64,000 nt of DNA from Antedon mediterranea (taxonomy: Eukaryota; Echinodermata; Crinoidea; Comatulida; Antedonidae), in the NCBI RefSeq assembly GCF_964355755.1, contig NC_092675.1:26762412-26826411 (forward strand). The letters run 5' to 3'. Each line of letters opens with the position of its first letter. Positions within the stretch are counted from its first letter, which is position 1. Positions 47,036 to 57,400 of this stretch are shown in pieces. The notes beneath the pieces were generated by a model that saw only the letters and a list, made by a program, of their open reading frames with translations, searched no databases and was not told the origin of the DNA. The position numbers were made by a program, and so were the translations under genes.

Positions 47036-50000
47036 AGATGATGAAATGATATTTCAACTTACCACCACAGTAATATCTATATAATCGGATTATACAAATG
47101 CTTATAATATTATTTTTTGTTAACAATCACAGAATATTTAGCCCTGGTTACGAGCGAAAAACGTCGCTCAATTCTTCAATAGACATGTCAACAGAAAGGT
47201 CACATTCCCACGATGCGCGTTGTTGGTTGACCTGGTGATGGTTGACACTTTGCTCTCATTCATTAATTTTTTGTCGTAAAAAAGATTTTCTTTTTCATTT
47301 GTGACGTTTGTAAAAAGACACAAAAGATCCCTAATCCACTATAAATTTAAAACATGACATATTAAACTTTTTTTTGTATTTATAATAATATTGAATAAAC
47401 CATAAAGAAACGGAATATTCTAATACTAAATAGAGGGCGGTAGGATTATTTTTTAATCAAAAGGTAGGCTACTTCTGACATCAGTCTAACTCCAAAAAGT
47501 TTTTAGTTTCTGCTTCCCACCGCATTTAAAAAACGAATTGAAAAAAAAGGTGGGAGAGGGGAGGGGACTGATGGAAAGCAAAATAATAGCAACTATGTAC
47601 TTAGACATACACATGGTTCTGCTTTTACACTCGGACAATAATTTTAAAAGTGAATGGAAATGTAATCACGTATAAATAGAATAGAGACGTAACTTGAAAC
47701 ACTAAACATTTGCCTCCTGAACGGTATACCTCCATGCTCCTTCATAGGTCTTTGGAAAAAAAAACCCGTCAGACTAATACTAATTTAGGTTTTTATGATA
47801 CCAACCGAGTATGTAGGGCCTACGCTACACAGGTCTTCCATAATATAATTCAACTACTTGATTACTATAATTCTTCTTTTGAATCGAATAATACAAACTC
47901 ATTCATTCATTAAGATACTAAAGTACCGATTAATTTTAATGCTCACACCTTCTTTTTCTAACACGGACAATGTAATGATACCGACAATCTTAACCTTTGA
48001 GAGTTGAATCAGATGGACATACTAGGGTCATTCTTCAGTAAGTGTCTAAAATCGTGTCCCGATACTTTGGTGGGATAGATACTGGAAATTCATCATTAAA
48101 AAATAAAAATTCTTGGCTTATATCATAATCAACATTATTGTAAATATAATTAATTACATAAACCGAAGATGATAACATTGATATTGTTAATTTTTATAAA
48201 AATGTTTCTGGTAACCCCCTAAAACCTCATGTCCCGATACATCTTCAATTTTATGATCGCCGTATATATTTGATAGCAGGACTTTTGTTATTGAAAATAT
48301 TGTAAAAAGTTAGTTAATCATGATTTCATGCGATTTTATTCTTCAAAATACATCTCTACATACATTAAATCTAAAATGTTAAAGTTTTTGTTTGGAAAAA
48401 GCTTGTCCCGCAGTTTCGTGTCATATCCGTCACATAATTAAAATGTGCCGTCTACAGGTTAATGAACGACGGGCAAAAAAATTGATTGTGCGTTGTAAAC
48501 ATCCGAAGATATTGAAATAAAACTAGCCGCATATCATTTTCAATAAAAGAGGAAAAAAGCCAATAAAACGAGGTTTTAGAAAAATTACAGTTGCGTACCT
48601 TTATTGAATGTCATATCCGAACGGTATAGACCTCATTAAATAATTATAATTTCTGGTTTTTTTTTCAACTGGAAGTACAATTTATTCACGGTATCTAAAG
48701 TATGTAGGCCTACTCCGTCTCCGCTGTCAGACATGCCTGATTTGAAACGATAAAGATGAGGAAATCTGTGAGAATGAGAAAAAGTCGTTTCAAATTAATT
48801 AATTAAATTTCAGTATATCACCGGGCGGTTTAGAATTAATGTTCTTTGCCTGATTTGTTTATATATATAAAAGTATCTCTTCGGAGATTCCGCCTCGTGA
48901 ATAAAAATCAAAGATCTTATATACTAAAGATGGGACACTCTCGAAATTCTACGTGCAATTCACACGGAGCTCATTTTATAGGGCGCCCTCTCGCTCAAAC
49001 AAGTAGATTTATTGATATGATCAGATATGTCTTCTGTATTGTAACTGAATACTCAATTTTTTTCATCACAATAATTGCGGTAATGTGCGATTAAATTATA
49101 AATGATAGACTTATTTCCTGTACTTTGTATATCTCTATTTGTTTTAATTACTGAATATTGTTGTTATTATTGAATGTTTATCATCATCCTCAAAATCATC
49201 ATCTAGGAGTAATCATCACTCACATCACTACTACTTATTTATGCGAGTCGGTCCCTCTGGTATTAACACTAAGCGCATCGTATTCCGTTTTTGTCCTTGA
49301 TATGTTCTTCCTTTTTATCCAGCAGCAAAACAGTGCATATTAGGAAAATATATTGTCAAATAGTGTGTTATAAACAATTAAAAAAGAACAAGAAGTCACT
49401 TTTTAAAATCACTCTTCGACTATTTTATTGCAGTAATTTTTCGGAATATATTTATAAACAATCATAGGCTTAAGCCTACAGGCATGACATGAAACAGATT
49501 ATGATAGTCAATTCTGAGACAATTCATACTAGGAATACATGTACCCATCATTCGCCATGACATTCATTTATTATTATAATTTATTTAAAACCTGAGATAA
49601 CAATTAGTTATGTTATAGTAGTCTCAGTTTAAAATTAACTCAATAACTATTGCGAAATTATGCACGGGCCACCCAGAGGAAATATAGAAAATGTAGAAAC
49701 ATTGAAATAATATTTACAATTATTCAATCATCATACCAGACCGTCGTAATGATCATCATTTCTAGCCGATAATGCACAGACCGGGGCGCGTACAGACCTC
49801 CTACAACTTTGACATACCTCATAAATGTTATATTTTAATTAATTTTTTACTCTTCTTCTTATCACTGATTATGTCTCTGTTGAAGAATATATGCGTAGGT
49901 TTACGTAAGTTTCAATTAGCAATGTTTCAATTGCTGGTGAACAAAGATTCAACTTCATACCAAATCTATGTAACATGGTAGCGATTTTTAACTTTATTTT

Positions 50001-50084
50001 TCTGCTGATGTTTGATTTATGTATAAGTATTTGTTAAAGTTAGAAACAAAAATCTTTTCACACAGATAGATAGGACATTAACTA

Positions 50085-50271
50085 CTTGGTGTGGTGGTGG
50101 ATTTGGGACATCAAATATTGTAGGGACTGCATTCCATACAATCTTCTTGTGACCATCAGTATTTGAGATTCTTCGAAATGAATATTGCACAAGTGGCAAT
50201 TACGGTGTAAATAGGAACTTGGTTTCGTTCTCAAATCCGCGCGTCGTGTGTTCTGGGCCCATTTTGCACAC
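50085..50271 (-). pseudogene. THAP zinc-finger domain relic (frameshifted)
   Basis: After a good acceptor (TTTACAG) the minus strand reads CAKWAQNTRRADLRTKPSSY and then CHLCNIHFEES, matching the middle of a THAP domain (Trp, then Cys-x-x-His with following Phe). The C-terminal THAP hallmark AVPTIF followed by PNPPP is in another frame, about 20 residues on, so one indel separates them. The first Cys pair normally lies in an upstream exon, which I did not find. THAP domains occur in P-element-like transposases and in host DNA-binding proteins; either origin is possible. Confidence 0.65.
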
Positions 50272-51955
50272 CTGTAAATTAATAATTGTCTAGTGAGTTT
50301 TTGCTTTATCATAATTAACGTTTACGTTATTATAGGACATCTACGTGCATGCTAATTGATTTTCAAATTGGTTAGGGCCTAAAATCAAATACTTAAGCCT
50401 AACCTAAAACCACTAACTAACTAACTAACGGTTGAATTTCATAAATATTAAGTATAAGATTCAATTAAAAATTGTTTGTTAGGGCTACTCAACGGATAAG
50501 TAATATAACCAGGGAACAATACAAATAGTGTAATTTCACTGTTATTATAACTAATGTCCTAGCCTAATAATGATAATATTAATCATTTCATGCGTTAATA
50601 TACTGTAATGTACGTAACGGCTAGTTAAATTAAACGAAATAAAATAACCATGAGACAGAAAGCAAATATTAACCATGAGACGGAAAGCATGAAATAATCA
50701 AGATCACAATTTGTTTATATTAAGTATTATTATTATTATTTGTATAATGTAAAAAGAGGGACTAGCCTAGGCCTACAGCGACATGCCAATTGGGCTTCTT
50801 GTAGTCTTTCGACCAAATTTTTACTTATATGCCAACAATTGTAATGATATTTATTTGGTCAATAAATGTTTCTTGAATTGAAAGTTTTAAAAATTGTTTG
50901 TTAAGGGTACTAAATTTTAAAGGATAAGTAATAAAACCAGGGAACAGTGAAATTAGTGTAATTTCACTGTTATATAACTAATGTACTAGGAGTAGTAGCC
51001 TAATAATGATAATAATAATCATTTCATACGTTTATTAATAATAGGCCTACCTAGCCTAGTTTATTAAGATATGTATAAATTGAATACAGTAAAGTAAGAT
51101 TAGTCCCCAGGCCTACATAGCATATGTTAAGGTGTAGGCTACTTATTTAATTACATAAATTTACCTGTTCTTGTCTGAGAAAATTGTAAAGCTTAAGTTC
51201 TGGGTTGGCCTTTGAATTGCTTTTACAATTAATTGCAGCACAGTACATCCCTCCACTTTTTCTCTTTTCATTCATTGTTTCTTAACCATACAAACTTTGG
51301 CGCGACTCCTCAATCCCATTTTCTAAAGAATACTGCGATCGCCACGCAAAAGTTCGTTACTTGTTTCAAAGACATGGAAAACGAACAGAGCATAGATTTG
51401 AGTGACGAACAAGAAACGGAGAAGTTTACATTTGTAGTCAGACCTAGCGAAGTAATAGATAAACCTTCAACAATTCGACGACGAACTTTGAGTAGATTTG
51501 CTAAATCACGAGTTAGTGCAAGAAAAAGTCAATCTAAGCGAACTGTTAACTTTTCGTCATGTTGCAAAGATTGGTCATGCCAACGTCAGTGTGAACGAAC
51601 AAGTCCCTCGAATAGTCCTGTTCGTCGCCTGGCCGCGAACGCACGAGAGCGTCGTCGAATGGATTGTCTGAACACGGCATTTGACGACCTTCGCGCAGTT
51701 TTGCCATCACTTGGAGGGAATCAGAAGCTGTCTAATGATACATTACACATGGCAATGACGTATATAGACTGTCACATATGTTCTGTTAATATGCTAATTA
51801 TATTTGTTTGTTATTTGCAAATTATGCAAACTACGTTACGCTCGGTGAAGTAATAAAACAGTAGTTGAATTAAAAGAACCGTGTTGACGAGTCACACTTG
51901 TAATATGGTGTCAGAATAGTGGAAATTCACTCAAAATGGAATCGTTGAAATTTAA

Positions 51956-52352
51956 GCCTAACTTGCTCCGGTGCACCCCATCTATGTTTAGGCCACCCGC
52001 TTTTGCATGTTAGAATTAGAGTTTGGAGTACCACATCTGCCTGTGTAGCTCGTATTGCTTCTTCAATTTTTGCTTTACTCATGGGCAATATTTCGTCTAG
52101 ACTATGCACCCTATATTTCAACTGTTCAAGGGGTTGGGCATCACGATCAACCTTATCAGGATATGCTCTGCTGAGAGCATCAGCTATGTACATGTACTTT
52201 CCAGGAACATACTTAACATCAAGCTCATACTTTATCAATTTGAGCAGCATTTGTTGTATTCTAGGACTAGCTTTATGGAGTGGTTTACGTGTGATTGTTT
52301 CGAGTGGTTTATGGTCAGTGTGAACTTCAACAGCTCGGCCATATACATATTG
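51956..52352 (-). pseudogene. Ty3/gypsy RNase H C-terminus and linker to integrase (fragment)
   Basis: Reading leftward from 52352, the fragment shows the RNase H signature VHTDHKPLE, then the C-terminal block VPGKYMYIADALSRA, typical of gypsy polyproteins. A linker follows (ATQADVVLQTL and GWPKH), which in full elements precedes the integrase zinc finger. The integrase itself is absent. The fragment is inverted relative to the LTR and RT of the same element. Confidence 0.85.
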
Positions 52353-53094
52353 GTAAAGTTACTCTAAATGTAAAAGTTGATAACATCCAAAATGATTATG
52401 ACTTCTTTATTACTAATGTTGATGGTCCACCTATACTTGGATTGAAAGCCTGTAGGGAGCTTGGTCTGATCAAACGTGGTAACAATATGATGTGTAGTGA
52501 TAATGTGATAAATAATAAATATGTACATGCACGAACTAAAGATTCTTTGATTCGAGAGAATCGTGATGTATTTACAGGTTTAGGTAAATATCAAGATCCT
52601 TATGACATCAAGTTGAAAAGTGGTGTTTCTCCAGTAGTCCATCCACCCCGCAGGGTGCCACTTAGTCTGCATACCAAGCTGAAAGAAAAACTTGACGATA
52701 TGGAGAAGAGGGGCGTGATTAAACGGACCGACAAACCAACAGATTGGGTCAACAGCCTAGTGATAGTGGAGAAACGAGACGGATCCTTGAGGTTGTGTTT
52801 GGATCCACGTGATTTGAACAAAGCCATTAGACGTGAACATCATATGATACCGACCTGTAAGGACGTAGTGAGTCAGCTGTCAGGTAAAATACTTTTCACT
52901 GTCTTTGACCAGAAAGATGCGTACTGGCAAGTTCCTCTTACTGACGCTAGCGCAGATATATGTACATTCAATACTCCTTTTGGACGATACAGTTTTCTAA
53001 GAATGCCATTTGGTATCTGCAGTGCTAGTGAGGTGCTACAGAAACGAAACCAGCAAATATTTGGTCATATACATATTGGTGGTATTTGTGTATA
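52353..53094 (+). pseudogene. Ty3/gypsy protease end and reverse transcriptase N-terminal half (fragment)
   Basis: The fragment opens with the end of a retropepsin-like domain (PILGLKACRELGLI). The RT fingers and palm follow: MEKRGVIKRTDKPTDWVNS, KRDGSLRLCLDPRDLN, the first catalytic Asp in VFDQKDAYWQVPL, and FNTPFGRYSFLRMPFGI. It stops just before the YxDD box, so it cannot encode an active polymerase. The 15-bp stretch CATATACATATTGGT occurs at both ends (52340-52354 and 53066-53080), marking the breakpoints. Confidence 0.85.
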
Positions 53095-53166
53095 GAAAAG
53101 CAGATCGCCAACATAGACGAGCTGATAAAACTTCTAGAGAGTACTTCTAAGAAAACTATAAACTGA

Positions 53167-54423
53167 ACGTAAGTTGGATCAAACATCAAAACAATTTTGT
53201 TGTTAATCTAATTTTTTTTGCTGTGAATGGTTGCTACAACAAATGGAGGTGTTTTTTTTGCAGGAGTACACACATTATCAACTATCTGTTTTACAACACA
53301 TGCAGTAGTAAAGGAATATTTTAAGTTTAAAAACAATTCCCTGTTTTTTAAAGACGCCTATTTGTAATTGACTTACACGGACCTACCTATAGGCCTACTG
53401 TGTTTTTCTATGTAATAAATGTATTGCATTTTACAATATGAATTCCGAAATATGAATATAATATATAGTTATTGTGTTCTGAGATGTACTTTTGAGTTCT
53501 CTCCTACTATTACAGAACTACATACGCGGTGTACCGCAAACTTTATTTCAACATCGTCGTGCAATCCTTCAAACATAATGTGGATGGTTTTAACTTTCTT
53601 AACTATATTAAGATACCACCAAGACTGTGTTAATTCAATGCAGATTACATAATCAAGGCTATAGGCCTATAAACGCCTTCAAGATAATTCCGTATTTTGT
53701 TCAATTTAATAACACGTTTTTGCCTTGCTTTTCATAGAAATGTGCGCTATAATGGTAATATTTGTATATATTTTTTTTCAAATTAAATAAATCATTTTCC
53801 AAACAATAGACATGTTATTATGTTATGTTCATAAATATTTGGGGAGGAGGAGGAGTGTTGGTACCCGGTCTGGGGCGAATATACCTGGTCAAACTGTATA
53901 GCATTATTAGAGACAATGTAATATTATTGCATATAATAATACGTTTCTTATTTCAATAAAAATTAATTTTAATTCACCATAACACATGAGAATAAGAATT
54001 TTGACCTTCAGCCAATATTAACATTATTTGTGTCCAGATATATTATAGAATAAGCAACAACATATCGCATAATAATTTGCTAAAGTTAATTTTAATGATG
54101 ATTTGTTACATTTCTACTACTCTCTTTCTACTCACATAAGCATATTAGTATATACATTAATTAAATTGTGATACATCCGCGTTCTAGATACCTTGGATTA
54201 TTCATTTTCGAGAAATATCGGTCTTCAACAAGTTTAGAGATTTTGTAAACTATACGTCATAGGTCCTAGTAATTACAATTTTGTTGACCACTGCTCGTGG
54301 GAAAGTAATGAAGTTAAAATACAAGATGGTCATTCATTCATTTGGTCAAAATCAATGGGTAAATAATAATAATAACGAATATGAATTCTATTTTAATCCC
54401 TATGTATTTGTATATTATTTATT
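53167..54423. other. Convergent 3' flanks of the bHLH and sulfatase genes
   Basis: AT-rich, no recognised coding sequence. AATAAA signals are present near 53414 and 53787. Confidence 0.5.
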
Positions 54424-57400
54424 TTATGGTACTGGTTCCCATGGGTCGAAGACACAATCATTTCCATTCAGGCATGGGTCAGCTTGTTCTCGCTGAGGAG
54501 CTGGAAAAAATACAGGTACTGACTGGTTGTGATAGTTGTAGAGTTTAGTTAATAAGAACTTAACAACCGTAGGATACGCTTCAGACAGGTCATTCATTTC
54601 AAGTGGATCTTTCCTGACATTGTACAGCCAAACAATTTGATCGGAATGGCTACTTTGCCCAATTATTGTGGTAAGGCCGGAATCGGGAGGTGCTATCCAA
54701 TCTGTTTGCCCTGTAAAAAAATAAAGTAACGGCGTAATAGAAGGAAAATACATCATTATTTAGACCGACACGATTAGAGGAAACCAAAATGTTTCGTTTC
54801 TTTTTCCATCAACACTATTTTTTTACTCTACAGCTCACTATGTCGGTCGGTTGGTCGGATGGCCGGTCGGTCGGTAAACACTAACTCAAATTTGAGCACG
54901 CGACTTCAGCCGAGCCATGTATATGGCCTTGTTGTATTTATGTGTTCGAAACGGGGAGAGAGAGTTATGGTGGGGGGGGGGGGGGGAGTGTCTATAGGCG
55001 AGGGAAAGAAAGAGAAACTACCTCTGTTATGGAGGAGTGATTTTGATTTGGGGAGTCTAGTAATTAGGTATAAAAATGACCCGAATTATGGGAAGATTTC
55101 AGACTACTTTTGATAGAGGTATCAACATGACCGTGAAAGTTTTAAACTAAAGGAGTGGGATCGAGGAGAGGTACCCGCTTTTCTGGGGAGAGGTACCCGC
55201 TTTTCTGGGGCGGGTATTTCAGTACCATTGCAAAACTCACCAGTATTTCCAGTCAAAAGCTTCCAGTCTCTGTATCGTATTGCAGCCTCAATACTGACAT
55301 TAAATAGGCTTATATCGACAATCCAATCTCGACCACCAGAAACTACATTCAATGGATTGATGTTGTGCAAAAGTTCAAGACGACTAGAACAAGTACCATA
55401 CCTGTTGATTGAGATTGTCAAAATAACTAATAACACATAAAAGTGGATGTTAAGGAGCCTTTGAATTACGACGGCTACCTCTCCTGGGTTTAGAATTTAT
55501 ATTTATTTATTATAAAATTTGAAGCTTTGTAACAACAATAATAACCCTACTTATTGATCTTGAGCTTGGACCTACTTTGAACATGGAGCTACCTTTTGAA
55601 CCCGGAGCTACCCTTTGAACATGGGGCTGCTAACCGTTGAACCTGGAACTACCGGTACCCTTCGTAACCGTCGTAAAATTTGAAGCTTTGTAACAACAAT
55701 AATAACCCCCTTATTTCAGCAAAACAATAGAAACTTTAAATCATGAGTTAACCTTTGAATCTGGATCTAGCCTTTGGACCTGAAGCTAACCCCTTTGAGT
55801 CTGGATCTACCGGAACCTGGACCTACATTGAACATGGAGCTACCCTTTGAACCTGGATCTAACCTTTGAACCTGGATCTACCCTTGAACCTGGATCTACC
55901 CTTTGAACCTGAAGCTACCCTTTGAACCTGGATCTACCCTTTGAACTGAGGCTAACCGTTGAACATGGAACTACCGGTACCCTTTGAACCTGGACCTACA
56001 TTTAACATGGAGCTACCCTTTGAACCTGGATCTACCCTTCGAACCTGGATCTACCCTTTGAACCTGGATCTACCCTTTGAACCTGGATCTACCCTTTCAA
56101 CTCGGAGCTACCCTTTGAACTTGGAGCTACCCTTTGAACCTGGATCTACCCTTCGAACTTGGAGCTACTTTTGAACCTGGCGCTACCTTTTGTTTTTGTT
56201 TTTTTTATAATGCCAATGACCATAACCACCAGGCTACAACATCATCTACCTTTCGGAACTGGAGCTACCCTTTGAACCTGGAGCTATCATTTGAACCTGG
56301 ATCTACCCGTTGAACCTGGATCGACCATTTAAACCTTGACCTATACCCCTTGAACCTGTATTGACAATTGAACCTGGACCTATACCCTTTGAACCTGGAT
56401 CTACCCTTTGAATTTTGAGCTACCCTTTGAACTTTGAGCTACCCTTTGATCCCACACACCAGATACCAGTAATATTATGTCATTAAATATTGTCAATTTG
56501 GGAAATGACTGTAATGTTTTAAGAATCATACTTGATAGTATTCCACTGGTTGATTCCATCCAGTGGTTTTGTCCCGTTTGTGTTCCATCCAGCTATACCT
56601 TCAACAATGGTGGGAAACCAATCACTAACGTGGATCAGTCCATTGTTAATAGTGCCCTTAACTTTTACCGAAAGTAATGGACTATGGACAAATCCAACAG
56701 CTCGGATACCTCCTTCGAACAGCGAGAACTTTAAACCACGTAATGGCCAGTTATTACCCTCACTTCCTCCAACGCCACCATTATCTAGAATGATAATATC
56801 TATTATTTAAATTATCTATTCTGTTATTTCGAAATCAAACAAAAATGTTGCTTTACTTTGGATTAGGCGATAACAACGTAATACTCACCACTAGAAAATA
56901 TTATGATAGTGTCTTCATAGATTCCAGTTTCTTTCAATGCATCTATGACCTAATTAATATTATTAAATCATAATATAATTTTTAAATATCATAATATTCA
57001 AAACAATAAATGTGATTTCAAAACACATCATCGTACATACAGATATCTTACCCTCACTTCCGTGAATGTGGGAAGTCTACAGGACCCGACATGACACCAG
57101 CAAAATGACACATAGGCGCAATATTGGTCATATAAAAAAAAACTGTCAAAAAACTATCAAATACCGGCTTACTAAGTGGTTGATATTCTAGAAAGGAAGA
57201 TTGGAAAGAGGGATATACATAGTAACATTAGAGAGGAATAATGTTTATTTCCATGTCCTGGATAAGCTGCTAACAGGCTGGCTTAAGGAAAAGAAGATCA
57301 TCAGACCGAAGAGTATCATTGAACAGTACACTCATAGTGATTCTTGACAGGGAATCACTATGGCGTCTATATTAGACTGATCAAGAAGTTATACATCCAT

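Larger units (their letters stand above)
46073..51373. other. Intergenic region between FAM149B and the bHLH gene
   Basis: Apart from the TAGGCCTA cluster and the THAP relic, I see only AT-rich DNA. It should contain the divergent promoters of FAM149B (minus) and the bHLH gene (plus). A duplicated block with ACCAGGGAACA and GTGTAATTTCACTGTTAT is at about 50495-50550 and 50930-50980. Confidence 0.5.
51770..53113 (+). mobile_element. Rearranged Ty3/gypsy-type LTR retroelement inserted in the bHLH gene
   Basis: The element starts TGTCAC, ends CAACA and is flanked by the 5-bp duplication TAGAC, as expected for integrase-mediated insertion. The first ~134 bp (51770-51903) look like a short LTR with an AATAAA signal at 51850. 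They are followed by a primer-binding-like site TGGTGTCAGAATAGTGG (51904-51920) and a possible gag start (ATG at 51934). The interior is scrambled: an RNase H/integrase-linker fragment lies on the minus strand and protease/RT on the plus strand. No matching 3' LTR was seen. Confidence 0.8.
51374..53166 (+). pseudogene. Atonal-type bHLH gene interrupted by a retroelement in helix 2
   Basis: The 5' part (51374-51769) encodes 132 residues and the 3' part (53119-53166) adds 15 codons and a stop, for a 147-residue intronless protein. The start has a good context (GACATGG). Residues 84-95 are the basic region ([12 protein letters not shown]), which is diagnostic of the Atonal family; helix 1 is [16 protein letters not shown], followed by a short loop and helix 2 starting at KLS. 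The known family role is DNA binding at E-boxes as a dimer with an E protein to start neural or sensory cell fate. Between TAGAC (51765-51769) and a second TAGAC (53114-53118) sits a 1,344-bp element; the frame continues exactly after it as ELIKLLES and ends at TGA. As it stands, translation runs into the element and stops at 51853, losing half of helix 2. Helix 2 also looks one residue shorter near its start than in ATOH1/ATOH7 (KLSNDTL instead of KLSKYETL). The N-terminal arm is basic and not recognised. Subfamily (ATOH1 or ATOH7-like) is uncertain. Confidence 0.88.

Noticed and set aside
47710-47913. 67-residue plus-strand open frame in the intergenic region
   Set aside because: No domain, no neighbour exons, length expected by chance in AT-rich DNA.
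48846-49094. 82-residue plus-strand open frame
   Set aside because: No recognisable family or splice context.
54859-55113. 84-residue plus-strand open frame containing a poly-Gly run
   Set aside because: Created by a G-run and low-complexity DNA in a sulfatase intron on the other strand.
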